Assembly (NCBI GenBank): GCA_022457155.1
Contig: JAJGOT010000286.1
Coordinates: 186,001-250,000, forward strand
Reading direction: 5' to 3'
From: Cladopsammia gracilis
Taxonomy: Eukaryota; Cnidaria; Anthozoa; Scleractinia; Dendrophylliidae
Length of the DNA stretch: 64,000 nt
Made by a program: the position numbers and the translations under genes. Shown piece by piece: positions 1-11,890 of the stretch. Under the pieces are notes generated by a model. It had not been told where the DNA came from and searched no databases. It saw only the letters and a list, made by a program, of their open reading frames with translations. Numbering within the stretch: position 1 is the first letter of the stretch; the number at the start of each line of letters is the position of its first letter.

Positions 1-439
1 CAATCCCGAAGCACTGGGTCAAATAAATTAGTAATGCTGTGGACAGGACGTCAATAGTGCATTTTCTTTTCTATACATGATGTGCGATGGCAAAGTAGTC
101 CATGATCCGACCTGGAAAAAGGGTTATTGATCGCTGGAAGCTTCTGCGACCAAACCAATGCAGGTGCAGAAGTGTAACCATAACCTTGGCAGTCTTGTCA
201 GAGCTTCAGAATGACGGACCACGAATAGGCAGATACAAGAATCCTTCTATATGTTAAGCACGCTTTAGAAACTTGTGGAAGGATCGTCATCCAGTCCCCT
301 AACACAGATTTCGCAGTGTTTTTCGTGTACTTCTTTACATCTCTGCCATGCAACGAGCTGTCGTTAAAGACCAATACATACAATACAAGTTTCTGTTCTC
401 TACACCAGTGACAGTTTTGATAGAACCGCCACAGCAGAC
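1..439. other. No recognised gene
   Basis: An unrecognised 90-codon open frame lies on the minus strand at 198-470. It runs into the MITE that starts at 448, so it is probably a decayed fragment or chance. I see nothing else I can support here. Confidence 0.5.
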
Positions 440-447
440 CTTGCAAG

Positions 448-931
448 CCCGGGTGGGGTACTTGCGTCAACTTTTGCTGGGTATGTGCCGCTGGCCTCTC
501 AGAGCCCCTACCCCATTATAGTCTATTTTGTGGCCAATTATAGACCCCATCTTAGTCACTTTTGAGTAAATGTAAATTTCGAAATCCCAACTTAGTCACT
601 TTCTGTTTAGCCATCTACCTTGAGTTCGGAACCCTTTTATCTAGGTCATCCTCAAATGAATTGACACATTTATTAAATGTAGGAGACTTTACTCTTCACC
701 TACAAACCTTCTGGTACATTTGTTAGCCGAAAATATTTCAAAGCTAAAACTACCCAAAAAAATACTTGCCAGAATTTTCTTACCCCAAAAAATCCCGACA
801 ATTTGCGACCCCATTCTAGTAACTCTATTGAAAATGCAACCCCATTATAGTCAATCCAGTCGTGAAAATGCGACCCCATCCAGCGGCACATCCCCATTAG
901 CCCATTACTAGGAAGTACCCCACCCCCCGGG
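448..931. mobile_element. MITE with G-rich inverted ends and 8-bp target duplication
   Basis: The left end CCCGGGTGGGGTACTT is mirrored by GTACCCCACCCCCCGGG at the right end, with inner inverted copies of GTGCCGCTGG. Both sides carry the 8-bp duplication CTTGCAAG (440-447 and 932-939). An 8-bp duplication fits hAT-type elements. No transposase is present, so it is non-autonomous. A related, more decayed copy lies at 62840-63308. Confidence 0.75.
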
Positions 932-939
932 CTTGCAAG

Positions 940-1375
940 ATACTGGATGTTCTGTCACAAACAAGAAAATAACGAAAGTCTTCCTTTCAGAAGCTATAGT
1001 CTGTTACAACATATTAGGACGGCATTGATGACGAAAAATCCCGCACCGACGGGTCTTTTAAAGCTAAAAATCCGGCTGTAAATTCAACCGTTCAGCATGC
1101 AAGAAAGACGACTATGTGTCAATGCAAGGCAAACTGCATACTCTGCACAAAAGCCTACTTGTGTATGAACAACGAAACCTGTCAGAACACTCTCTGCTTA
1201 GAGGAGACCAGTGATGCCTAGGTAACGATTAGAAAATTTCATAAAAAGTGATGCTTTTTTTGGAGGAATAAAAGTTTGACGTTTAGTTGGGATTTTGGCA
1301 CTTATGATTACACACAAGTATTGTTTAAAGTAAGAAGTACTTCATGTTTGACTGTTATTAGTCATTTTCATATTA
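940..1375. other. Intergenic, nothing recognised
   Basis: No long open frame, repeat or RNA gene that I can recognise. Confidence 0.5.
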
Positions 1376-1875
1376 CAGTCAACTCTCTCTAAGCGGACAC
1401 CTCTCCATGGCGGACACCTCTTTAAGACGGACAGAAAATCTAGTCGCTGGCGAATTTCACTTGTTTCTCTGTTACTACACTCTCTGTCCAAGGCGGACAG
1501 CGGACACTTTTTTCAACATGTTGGTTCAAAACACCTATCAAAGCGGACACCGGATGTTTATGAAATTTTATAACGGGTCCAAAATTCCGAAAAATTAGCG
1601 CAATCTGATAACAGTGGTTTTAATAAAATGTACCAGACCTTACAATACAATAATTAAATCTTAAAGTCAATCCAATCTTAGGTCACTTTTCCCGTCAGTT
1701 ATACAACAACTCATTTGCACTGACTACATTGTACACTGCAATTAAAGTAATAAAGCACTGGTTTCAGTTTGATGTTCGGGTATTAGGTTACATGAACTCT
1801 CTCTAAGGCGGATACCTCTCTAAGGCGGACAGTAAATCTGGTACCGAGGGTGTCCGCCTTAGAGAGAGTTGACTG
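1376..1875. mobile_element. pogo/Tigger-like non-autonomous element
   Basis: The 500-bp element starts CAGTCAACTCTCTCTAAG and ends with the inverted CTTAGAGAGAGTTGACTG. It is flanked by TA on both sides (1374-1375 and 1876-1877). CAG termini and a TA duplication are typical of pogo-like Tc1/mariner MITEs. Several internal copies of the GGCGGACA motif are present and no transposase is encoded. Confidence 0.75.
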
Positions 1876-2633
1876 TACTTCATATGTAACAGAATTATGT
1901 GTGTGTTATGGGGAACTTTTATAGATGAGGACACTTTGTGATGCCCCCTTCTGCGTGCAATCCTGGACATTACTTACTCTTCCAGGAGATATCAATGGTT
2001 ATTGCAATAACTATAGGATTAAGTACAATAGGTTTCATGTGTGACCAATACGAGAAAGCGGAAACGACTGTGGCGTGTCTTGAAGCATTCCGACCAAACT
2101 TTGAGGTTTGACGCTTGGAAATAGTAACAAAGAACGTCTTTTTTAAGCAGACTAAGATATAAAAACACTTTAGTAGACAAAATGTGATAAAATCGTGCTT
2201 CAAAACTCTGGCAGACAACATTTCCTAAAGTCATTTTCGATTTGAAACATGGAAAATTGATGAAATTCTACGAACTGAATTAATTGCGTCTCGTAGCAAC
2301 AGTTTCCATGGAAACAACTTGAGTATATGCTTAAATCTATGAATGATTACTGTTTACTGCTGTGTCCAAGTTTGGAGAACTTGGACGAAATTTTTCTATA
2401 TCTTACATTTATTTGACACTCCATGGCAGAATTAAAATTTGCATAATTAACAAAGCGGGACTAAAAGGTACCCGGTAGAAAATGCCCGATATCGAGGTGA
2501 TGTCCCGCTGGCCCAGCAATAAAAAATGTCATTCCGTATTCCTTGGATATTGTGCTATCATTTTGTGCTATTCAGACAAATATAGCAGGGGGTGCAACGA
2601 ATCGACATTTTTTCGGAGCTGGCTCCTAGACTA
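1876..2633. other. Intergenic, nothing recognised
   Basis: Only short open frames without recognisable domains. Confidence 0.5.
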
Positions 2634-2994
2634 TAAGTGTTTTCCTGGTTGATAAACAACTTGTCGAAACTGCGGCATTCGCGCTTTGGTCTTGCACGCA
2701 GATTTTAGGTTTCGTTGTTTACGAATGGTAATTAAATTTGACAATTCGTCAGGTAGGACCGAATTGACTTTACAGTATGCTTGACATACAATAGACCTTT
2801 CCCGAATTCCTGTGAACAAAGGCACCAACTCGAGGCTGGGGTGGACAAAATACAGTGATTTGTATGAAATTGTCCACCCAAGCCTCGACCTCGTTTCATT
2901 GTGTGTGCTCACTGGAGTGGAATGCGGGAAACCTGCTTTACCAAATAAACTATGTATGTATGTATGTATGTATGTATGTATGTATGTATGTATG

Positions 2995-3026
<32 letters not shown>

Positions 3027-3232
3027 GGTCTATTGGCGAATGTTCACAAACAATGGCTCCATTGGAGCATATATATTTCTGAGAACTACACCTCGGGGTA
3101 TGGTGTTACCCCCCTGACGAATTGTCAAATTTCATTACCATTCGTTAACAACGAAGCCTAAAATCTGCGTGCAAGACCAAAGCGCGAATGCCGCAGTTTC
3201 GACAAGTTGTTTATTAAACAAGAAAACACTTA
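2634..3232. mobile_element. Long-TIR MITE carrying a tetranucleotide repeat
   Basis: Inverted arms of about 120 bp (2634-2753 and 3113-3232) begin TAAGTGTTTTC and match closely. Between them are a GC-rich hairpin near 2831-2888 and the (GTAT)n tract. No clear target duplication and no transposase were seen, so the superfamily is undetermined. Confidence 0.7.
2951..3023. repeat. (GTAT)n microsatellite
   Basis: About 18 uninterrupted copies of GTAT, inside the long-TIR MITE. Open frames reading Met-Tyr-Val-Cys here are artefacts of the repeat. Confidence 0.95.
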
Positions 3233-3900
3233 GAGTGACCAAAACCGGTTCGTAAGTTGTACCAATACTACCAGTTTCTTGTCGTTATATGTTTTAGGAG
3301 CAAAATAATGTATAATCTCGGTAAAATTAAGAGGAGAGCAATATTACATATTTAGCGCATTTTCGCCATGTGTGTTGGTCTAAAGACTGAATCAGTAAAT
3401 TTTCGAACTTGCTGTAAGGTATAACGCATGCCTATACAACATATTCTTGGTGTTGAGTGTCCACGATTATTATTCTTCGAGGCGAAATAAATGTTTATTT
3501 CACCTCGGGTGGAAATAAGCTCCTAAGTTGACGGCATTTCTGTTGCAGCGTTTCTGTTCCGACGAATTTTTGTAACTTGGCCACATTCTAGACTATATCA
3601 AAGGAAGTCGATTTGCAAATTTTGAGCTAAATAAAACGGACCAATTCTTTTCTAGGAGGGCCACAATATGAAATGAGGGGTTTGCGCAAATCCAGATTTT
3701 GGCTCCTGTATTTATTTCAAAGAAAATCGGTTCATATTTAATAATCCATGCTTCATTCAACTAGGAGATACAAAAATAATTCTTGCAATAGAGTAAAAAC
3801 AAAGAAGTTATAACCAAAAGTTTGCCGTTGCGAAATTGCATCCAGGTCACAGATGAGCGCATTTTGCATTTAGAGCGAGTCATCTTAAGTGTTCGTAAAG

Positions 3901-3970
3901 GATAAACACCGAGAACGGAGGTATTAATCCCCATATACATGGATTAATACCGACGTTCGAGGTGTTTATC
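3901..3970. repeat. 70-bp imperfect palindrome
   Basis: Arms GATAAACACCGAGAACG (left) and GTTCGAGGTGTTTATC (right), with inner arms GTATTAATCC and GGATTAATAC around a 10-nt loop. It could be a small foldback MITE. The surrounding 3233-5205 interval has no gene I recognise. Confidence 0.7.
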
Positions 3971-5205
3971 TGACTTATATTCATGATATTATTCATGAGG
4001 TATCTTTCATATAAATGCCTCCTCCAAGAGAACAAAAGCTGGCCAAGAACAGCGTTTGATTTCTTGGCCGTAAATACACCGTAAATAAACCAACAGCCTG
4101 CTTTATCCTAGCCTGTCCCATGTCTTCAGATAATGGGAACAAGTTGAAATTGAATGCCAAGGGGCAGGCCCTCTTGTGTCTGGTTAACTATAATGTGCGC
4201 CGTTCAATTCTACTTTAACTTTCTTCCCACTATCTTGACTATCTTCTTTATACATTTAAGGTGTGGACAACAAAATGCAAAAATATCCTTGTATAACAAA
4301 TGTTTTAGTTTATTTAATAGTTTCATGATTATTTTTCATAAGTTAATTTTTTTTCATTCACCGCATTTTAATTCACATGCAATCGTGTACAATACAAGTT
4401 CAAATTACGTACATTATTTATATATAAATTACCATTTTTCTACAGTAAATTAAACACAAATGTTCAGAGAGAAGGAGCTAAATCTGTGAATTGACAAGAG
4501 ATATAAACGTTGAAATAAATATTAATTTAAATGGATTATTTCTGTATATTGAAGAAAGTTGGGTGCATATACATTGTACTAGGCTTTTCAACATTCTTCA
4601 GTAAAAATTTAGTTCTAGGAACCATTTATTCCTGAAAGAAATCAATTAAAAAATAATTGGAAAAATAAGAACAAATATAAACGACTGTTCTTGAAGTCTT
4701 ACTTGAAGCGTACGAAAATTGAATGATTCCGTACCGTTAGGTCAGGAAATCGGCTTTGTTCTCTGACTATTTAAATCAAAGCACTACAACTGAATGATTC
4801 TTGCTCTCAGAATCGAACCCAAAAGGGCGCATAAATCGAAAATCAGAAGTTGGTGTACTAAACAACTTAATTGTTTTTCTAACAGTTTCTGAAAATATTC
4901 AGTCACTGCTCATATTATTGTGTTTTGTATTCATCTTTTAGCTATGGCTTGCAAACTACATTTACCGGTATATCTTTTAGAGGAAAGATTTAATAGAGAG
5001 TGACAACTGATAAACTAAATTGATAACAGGTTTGAATTCACTAGCCAAAATAATTTTTCACTAGCCAGAATTGTACAGGGGGTAGGAGTGGGGATTGGGA
5101 TTGGGATTGGGCAGAGAAGACAATAACATGTGTAACACTGATTAAGAAAAAAATCTCCAAGACTTGGAAACACAGTTTGATCATATTGTTTAGTTTTCGT
5201 TATAA

Positions 5206-5860
5206 ATCTCATACTAACACCTTACGAACCTACTATAAACATAATTACGGAAAAACGTTGAGAAGATAAGACTAACACCTTATGAACGTCCTTATGTACG
5301 GAAAAACGTTGAGAAGATAAGACAATACAATACAATACAATACTTTATTTAACGTGGAATGTACATTTAGTTGTAAAGCTAGTTTGCAGGTACTCCACAA
5401 CATAGGATAAAACTAAGAACAAGCAGAAATTACAGCTATAAAAATATTAAAACATATGATATAAATTCATGATTACAATTAAAGACCAACACCTTATGAA
5501 TGTATGAATGTAGTAGAAAACATCGAGTAGATAAGACCAGCACCTTACGAATGTATGAGTGTAGAGGAAAACGTTGAGAAGATAAGACTAATCTTACGAA
5601 CGTATGAATGTAGAGAAAAACGTCGAGTAGATAACTAAAGACTAACACCTTACGAATGTAGAGGAAAACGACGAGAAGAAAAGGCTTACGAATGTACGAA
5701 ACAACATTGACAAGATAACGCTAACACCTTACGAAAATAACAATGTTCAAATGTAAGATTAATGTACGGAAAACATTGAGAAGATAAGGCTAGCACCTTA
5801 TGGACGTACAAATGTACGAACATACGAATGTACAAGAAAACGTTGAAAATGTAAGACTAA
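5206..5860. repeat. Degenerate minisatellite, unit about 60 bp
   Basis: Recurring blocks of AGATAAGACTAACACCTTACGA followed by AATGTA and AAAACGTTGAG occur about ten times with variation. The array is interrupted near 5322-5490 by a foreign insert that starts with (ACAAT)n-CTTTATTT. Confidence 0.7.
5322..5490 (-). mobile_element. Probable retrotransposon 3' tail
   Basis: A short (ACAAT)n run followed by ACTTTATTTAACG on the plus strand reads as AATAAAGTATTGT repeats on the minus strand. This resembles the 3' tail of a non-LTR or Penelope-type element inserted in the minisatellite. No coding part is present. Confidence 0.4.
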
Positions 5861-6025
5861 TGCCTTAACGAAAGTACTAACCGATACCAACGAACATATT
5901 TTTACCAACGTACATAGAAACCAAATTTTCCGTTTGGTTTCGTCTGGTGCTTCATGATTTTTATTAGCCCAAATTGCTAGTGAAAGCAAAATTCCACTAG
6001 CCAAAACTGAATTTGTACTAGACTT

Positions 6026-6058
<33 letters not shown>

Positions 6059-6120
6059 ACTGGTACTGAACATTTGCATCATTCTTCAAATAATTATACT
6101 TTTCTTCAATGACATTTTCC

Positions 6121-6159
6121 AGAGCGTTACAAGATCATTCATTGGAATCAAAGTAGAAA
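6121..6159 (+). other. 5' UTR part of the start exon
   Basis: The segment follows a good acceptor (TTCAATGACATTTTCCAG ending at 6120), so an upstream noncoding exon may exist. An in-frame TAG at 6154-6156 closes the frame just before the start codon. The same exon could also be transcription-initiating; no promoter motif was identified. Confidence 0.5.
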
Positions 6160-6187
6160 ATGGACAACCAGTCGGGCAGCTATGCAG
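6160..6187 (+). CDS. Start exon of the Roc-COR-Death gene
   Basis: The exon encodes MDNQSGSYA plus one base (G) and then meets a consensus donor, GTAAGT. The ATG has A at -3 and G at +4, and an in-frame TAG lies two codons upstream, so this is the first available start. It ends in phase 1, the phase shared by every microexon downstream and by the Roc exon at 45937. Direct splicing to that exon would give SYA-VPSAIL; splicing to a microexon gives SYA-E. The link is inferred from phase, strand and order; no transcript was seen. No signal peptide is evident, so a cytosolic protein is expected. Confidence 0.65.
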
Positions 6188-6223
6188 GTAAGTTAAAAGG
6201 CAGATATTAAATAGTAAACAGCT

Positions 6224-6370
6224 GGCCCCGGTTGTTCAAAAGGTGGATAGCGCTATCCATCAGATAAATCACTATCCAGTGGATAACACAATTGGTTTTG
6301 CTAATACCTAAAAACTGGATAGTGATTTGTCCATTGGATAGCGCTATCCACCTTTTGAACAACCGGGGCC
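6224..6370. mobile_element. Small palindromic MITE in intron 1
   Basis: A 147-bp element with inverted ends GGCCCCGGTTGTTCAAAAGG and CTTTTGAACAACCGGGGCC, each followed inward by GGATAGCGCTATCC. This MITE style is common in cnidarian genomes. The target duplication is unclear. Confidence 0.75.
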
Positions 6371-6483
6371 TGGTGCAAAAAAATGTTTACCAGTTGTTAA
6401 CTCAGTTTTATTCCCCGACTTTTCTGGTGATTGTATTTAATAACCCCTGGATGACAACAACTATAATCATTTGTCCTTTTTAG

Positions 6484-6507
6484 ATGAAGGTGAAAGAAGG
6501 CTATTAG
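6484..6507 (+). pseudogene. Microexon remnant 1 (donor lost)
   Basis: After TTTGTCCTTTTTAG, 24 nt read D-EGERRLL in the common phase. The donor position reads GAAATA instead of GTATTA, while the following sequence still matches array introns (CATATTTGTCGTTTTGAAG). It is probably an inactivated oldest copy. Confidence 0.45.
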
Positions 6508-7020
6508 GAAATATATATTTCTGCCATTTCATATTTGTCGTTTTGAAGTATCTGTATTTCATGAATTTTAATAGTAACCAAGATGTTGACTACTGCCCGC
6601 ACCATGACTATTATAAAGACAGTAATTCAGCAAGATTACCCAATTGTTTTCTAATAGAATGAATTGCGATTTTTTTACGGCGTCTAAATGCGAGCGTTCG
6701 AATTCGCTTTTGAAAGCTATTTTCTATTTATTTTTTCGCTACAGTGAAAAGTTAGGGCGAAAAAAAAAATGGATTGATCACGCGGAAATGGCTCTCAACG
6801 AAAAGGTTTTAAGAAATAACAAGTCACTCGGCGACGCCCGTTTTTGTTGATTACATCGTATTAAGCCGGTTCCAAAAGTAACGAGAAGTTCAAGCAAGTA
6901 ACCGTGGATGACAATCCTGCTGGTATACGTTGGATCAAACTTAGTGATCTGATCGGTTTATCAAGTGAAAATATAGTATAGAAGCAGAGACCGATACAAC
7001 GTAGATACCAATTTAAAATG

Positions 7021-7063
7021 TGTACTATATTTCGGCTGGCCAAACCAGCCTTCTTCAGGTACA
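7021..7063 (-). other. Hairpin resembling a Penelope-type ribozyme region
   Basis: On the minus strand a TGTAC/GTACA pair encloses CTGAAGA, a GGCTGG/CCAGCC stem and GAAA. The order resembles a hammerhead core, but one extra A sits before the stem. The rest of 6508-7428 has no recognised gene. Confidence 0.25.
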
Positions 7064-7768
7064 GTGAGGTAAATTTTTCATTGGTTTGTTTTGGTTCAAT
7101 GTTAGAGATAATGAAGATCTATTTCTTGCACTTAATAAGTTATTAAAAGTTATTAATTATTTCATTAAATACTGTATGTATTTATGTAGCATCGCAAAAG
7201 TGTTTTGTAAGAGTTTTGTCAGTACCTTGAGTAGTAGCTAGTAGTGTTATGTTGTAATTGTAGTTAATGTTATTATTGTAAATGGTTTGAAAATAAACGT
7301 GTCAAAAAACAAAATCACAAACTGTGTATATATTTTGACATACCGTAGAATCCCGCTTATAAGCCTCGCCGATTATAAGCCCACCTGTCTGCCAATAGAA
7401 ATTTCCTCCCAATTATACACCCCCTCTATACCTGTAAAATGTCCCCTACAAGCCAAAAATTAACAAGCCAAAAATTAACTTTGAGAAAACATCGCTTAGT
7501 CCGTCAATTTTCACTCGTTATCTATTTTCCTTTTTGATGAAAGATCAATCTGAATACTTTATTTTGAGAGTTATGTGTTACTAACTATCTAATACTTTAG
7601 AAATTTCTTTGTATAGTGAACTTTATTAGTAAATAACCAAGGTAACTGTCCATCCAACCTTCGCGGGAAGGCAGGAAGCGCCCATACTTTCGACTATCCA
7701 TAGTCTCAATCTTCATATTCACACTATCTCCCATTCTCAGAGAACATAAAATGCGTTAATTAAATGTA

Positions 7769-9232
7769 ATATATATAGATAGACTTAGCCTAACAGCGTC
7801 GCTCTGTGAACAAGCTTAACTAAGGTGAAAGGTCGGAACATTAGAATTAAGATTGACGAAGGCTACTTAATTCTCTAAAACAGTAAGCTTATCACGCGAC
7901 CGTCTGCACAGTACATTCAGACCGTACAAAAGTTCACAAAAACAACTTTTTCTCCGTCTAGAATAACTAGAACGACTATTTTCCGAATAAAATACACTTG
8001 TTGCTTGTCAGAAATTGCCCGAGAAACTAATTTGAAAATCAAAATTGCAAAAATACACAACATATTTGCATAAAGCGATGCGAGTGAAGATAGAACGGTA
8101 CTATAAAATCAAAGTCTTGTTTTGTTTACATAAAATCGCTTTTCAACCTATGTAATGAATGAACAAACACATAAAAATGGATAACACAGTCTTCTTTCGA
8201 AAAAAAATTATTCAAATCTTCATTAATTAATGTTCAAAAGCACTAGAATTAAGATTGACGAAGGCTATTTTTCAATTTTAGCAATTCTCAAAAACAGTAT
8301 TACGCGACCGTCTGCACAGTACATTTTAGACCGTACAAACGTTCACAAAAACAACTTTTTCTCCGTCTAGAATAACTAATACGACTACTTTCCGAATAAA
8401 ATACACTTGTTGCTTGTCAAAAATTGCCCGAGAAACTGATTTGAAAATCAAAATTGCAAAAAATACAAACATATTTGCATAAGGCGACGCGAGTGAAGAT
8501 AGAACGGTACTATAAAATCAAGGTCTTGTTTTGTTTACATAAAATCGTTTTTCAACCAATGTAATGAATGAACAAACACATAAAAATGGACAACACAATC
8601 TTCTTTCGAAAAAATTTGTTCAAATCTCCATTAGTTTACGTTTAAAATTAAAACGTACCATTCATCGAGGCCGAGCTGATTGTCTTCGATGAAAGAAATC
8701 ATGAATTGACAACTGAATTTAAGCACGTTTTATATAAACTAATTATTCAAAATTGAAACCTTTTTAAATGCAAGCCAAAATTGCACAATATAGAACAGTA
8801 AAGTAATGATACTAGCTTCAAGTTAAGACGAAATCAGGTTTAAAAATAAGCTTAAGCACTTGTAGCTCTATATTCCTCCAAAACGCTTGACTTGCAGAGT
8901 TACGCAGCCTCAAATGCGGTCTTGACCACTGTTTGAGAAATGTGAAACCTGTCTTGAATAGCAAACCGCGGATAAATGCCGGGAAAAACAACTTTGCAAA
9001 TGGTTTTCTCGGCTAAACTCAACGGTTAACCACTGACTCAACAAGAGTGTTGAGCGTACAGCTGACGTGACATTCGGCTGTGTAGCCGCGCGAAAAACGT
9101 TCGTTCGGACACCGGACAGACATGACAGACGCCGCCCGCGAAACATTCCGCTGGCCATGACCATGAAATATGACGGGCATCGGTTCTATGAGTATAGCGC
9201 TCCGCGCGGGCCTTCGGACCGCAGAGCTCCGC
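7769..9232 (+). mobile_element. Interspersed repeat R1, copy 1 (TA-flanked)
   Basis: It begins ATATATATAGATAG and ends GAGCTCCGC, with TA on each side (7767-7768, 9233-9234). It sits in an array intron only about 20 bp upstream of the 9253 microexon. Internally, an about 400-bp block is duplicated in tandem (about 7840-8240 and 8245-8650). No coding domain is recognised. Other copies: 39720-41787 (same strand); 45420-45899, 59936-61428 and 63685-63983 (opposite strand). Confidence 0.6.
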
Positions 9233-9252
9233 TAATATTTTGTTCTTTTCAG

Positions 9253-9273
9253 AGAAGAGGAGAGAAAGGGAAG
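9253..9273 (+). CDS. Microexon, 21 nt, peptide E-KRRERE
   Basis: Acceptor TTTGTTCTTTTCAG, donor GTATTA. Phase 1 on both sides; the first codon is completed with the preceding G. Very basic/acidic block. Confidence 0.6.
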
Positions 9274-9924
9274 GTATTATATATTTCATATTTGACGTTT
9301 TGAAGTATCTGTATTCTGTAGTTATTTAGTAAGTTATTCCGGAAGATTAGTCATATTTTCCCAAACTTATTGCGACGATAATATGATATGGTCTACAAGA
9401 AGTCCCTTTGTTAATTTCTTCTCACTAGTACTATTTATTAAATTCGGAACGGCACCTTCATTAGCATACACCCTAACCCTAACGCGGCCCCCTCGCCACG
9501 TCCCCCTCTCATCTCCCCTTCTGTTTTGTTCCTGGTCTGCGACAGTTTTGAAAAAGTATTTTTGCAACTGTATATCTGACTTACTATACCAAGGTTAAGT
9601 TCAATAGTTTTGATATAATAGATTTATTATAAACACGTGGTGCCGGGGCCGCAACTTGTTTTGATATAATAGATTTATTTATAAACGCGTGGTATAAAAG
9701 CGGGCCGGAGCGTATCCATATCTGGAGAGTCAACTGAAGAAAAGGGTATTATTGATGGTGTGTAACATTACTCAGACTTTATGATATTTTAACCAAGCTG
9801 CGTTGTAACTCTTTAAAGTGTCTCCTGCAATCCAAAAAATTAACTTTGAGAAAACATCGCTAACTATCTAATACTTTAGACTTTTAAAATGCGTTAATTA
9901 AATGTAATCTTTTGTTCTTTTCAG

Positions 9925-9942
9925 AGGATAGGAAAAAAATGA
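9925..9942 (+). pseudogene. Doubtful microexon, 18 nt, peptide E-DRKKM
   Basis: A normal acceptor (TTGTTCTTTTCAG) is followed by 18 nt that keep the common phase and a weak GTACAT donor. The sequence then joins the usual upstream block (CATAAAATGCG), which suggests a recombination junction inside a former exon. Confidence 0.3.
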
Positions 9943-9990
9943 GTACATAAAATGCGTTATTAATTAAATGTAATCTTTTGTTCTTTTCAG

Positions 9991-10011
9991 AGAATAGGAC
10001 AAACGTGGAAG
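9991..10011 (+). CDS. Microexon, 21 nt, peptide E-NRTNVE
   Basis: Acceptor TTGTTCTTTTCAG, donor GTAACA, phase 1-1. Identical to the exon at 10673, in a unit repeated after 682 bp. Confidence 0.6.
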
Positions 10012-10672
10012 GTAACAAATATTTCATATATGACGTTTTGGAGTATCTGTATTCTGTAGTTATTTAGTAAGTTATTCCGGAAGATCAGACGTATTTTGCC
10101 AAACCTATTGTGACGATAATATGATATGGTCTAGAAAAAGTTCCTTTATTAAATTCTTCTCACTGTAGTACTATTTGTTATATTCAGAACGGCACCTTTA
10201 TAACCACACACCCTAACCCTAACGCCCCCCTCGCCCCGTCCCCTTCTCATCAGCTCCCCTTTTGTATTGTTCCTGGTGTTCAGTTTTGAAAAAAGTATGT
10301 TTGCAACTGTACATCTTACTTACTATAGCAAGGTAAAGTTCAATAAGTTTTGATATAATAGATTTATTTATAAACACGTGGTGCCGAGGCCGCAACTTGT
10401 TTTGATATAATAGATTTATTTATAAACGCGTGGTATAGAAGCGGGCCGGAGCGTATCCATATCTGGAGAGTCAAAGAAAAGGGTATTATTGATGGTGTGT
10501 AACATTACTCAGACTTTATGATATTTTAACCAAGCTGCGTTGTAGTTCTTTAAAGTGTCTCCTGCAATCCAAAAATTAACTTTGAGAAAACATCGTTAAC
10601 TATCTAATACTTTAGACTTTTAAAATGCGTTAATTAAATGTAATCTTTTGTTCTTTCTTTTGTTCTTTTCAG

Positions 10673-10693
10673 AGAATAGGACAAACGTGGAAG
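10673..10693 (+). CDS. Microexon, 21 nt, peptide E-NRTNVE (duplicate)
   Basis: Same 21 nt as the exon at 9991. The pyrimidine tract is lengthened by a repeated TTCTTTCTTTTG. Donor GTAACA, phase 1-1. Confidence 0.6.
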
Positions 10694-10949
10694 GTAACAA
10701 ATATTTCATATATGACGTTTTGAAGAATCTGTATTCTGTAGTTATTTAGTAAGTAATTCCGCAAGATTTAGTCGTATTTTGCCAAAACTATTGTGACGAT
10801 AATATGATATGGTCTGGAAAAAGTCCCTTTATTAAATTCTTCTCACTATAGTACTATTTGTTATATTCAAAACGGCACCTTCATCAGCATACACCTCCCC
10901 CGTTTTGAAAAGGTATTTTTGCAACTGTATATCTGACTTACTAAACCAA

Positions 10950-11256
10950 AAAGGCAGGTAAAGTCGCACACGAGCCACGATGGCCCACTCGGCCGGCGCT
11001 TAACCTGGTTTCTGTAGCATGAAGCAACTAGGAATATTGCTACTCCCCCCTGGATGGGATGCTAGTCCATCGCAGGGTTACCCCCAGCATTTTGTCGCCG
11101 GTACCCATTTATACACCAGGGTGGAGAGAGACAGTGTGGAGTAAAGTTTCTTGTCGAAGGAAACAACACGACGGCAGAGACCAGGCTCGAATTACGAACC
11201 ACCGACATTCAGGTTGAAAGTCCGACGCGCCGACCACTAGACCACCGTGCCGCCCA
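10950..11256 (-). mobile_element. tRNA-derived SINE
   Basis: On the minus strand it starts GGCACGGTGGTCTAGTGGTC (A-box-like) with a B-box-like GGTTCGTAATTCGAGCC, then a conserved body including GGTACCGGCGACAAAATGC and GGATGCTAGTCC reversed on the plus strand. It is inserted in an array intron. Pol III promoter elements are visible; activity is unknown. Confidence 0.7.
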
Positions 11257-11890
11257 CAAAACTACAACTGTATATCTTACTTACTATAGCAAGGTAAAGT
11301 TCAATAAGTTTTGATATAATAGATTTATTTATAAACACGTGGTGCCGGGGCGGCAACTTGTTTTGATATAATAGATTTATTTATAAACGCGTGGTATAGA
11401 AGCGGGCCGGAGCGTATCCATATCTGGAGAGTCAAAGAAAAGGGTATTATTGATGTTGTGTAATATTACTCAGACTTTATGATATGTTAACCAAGCTGCG
11501 TTGTAGTTCTTTAAAGTGTCCCCTACAAGCCAAAAATTAACTTTGAGAAAACATCGCTAAGTACAATATCGCTATTCAAAAACAAATTGTGAAAACGTTA
11601 TACCGTTTTTCACTCGTTATTAATTATTTTCCTTTTCGATGAAAGATCATTCTGAATACTTTATTTTGAGAGTTATGTGTTACTATCTAATACTTTAGAA
11701 ATTTCTTTATTTAGTGGACTTTATTAGTAAATAACCAAGGTATTGGCAACTGTCCCTCTAACCTTCGCGGGAAGGCAGGAAGCGCCCATACTTACGCCTA
11801 TCCCAAGTCTCACTCTACATATTCACACTATCTCCCATTCTCAGAGAACATAAAATGCGTTAATTAAATGTAATATTTTATACTTTTCAG

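Noticed and set aside
2952..3161. Open frames reading repeated Met-Tyr-Val-Cys
   Set aside because: They are translations of the (GTAT)n microsatellite.
6721..6850. Possible extra exon after TTTTTTCGCTACAG
   Set aside because: In the array phase it meets a stop after two codons, and in other phases it lacks a matching donor.
9470..9484. CCCTAACCCTAAC as a telomere remnant
   Set aside because: Only one to two units occur, always at the same place in each array unit, so it is unit sequence and not telomeric DNA.
11180..11256. A functional tRNA gene
   Set aside because: The A/B-box-like region is the head of a SINE; it lacks a complete cloverleaf and is followed by the SINE body.
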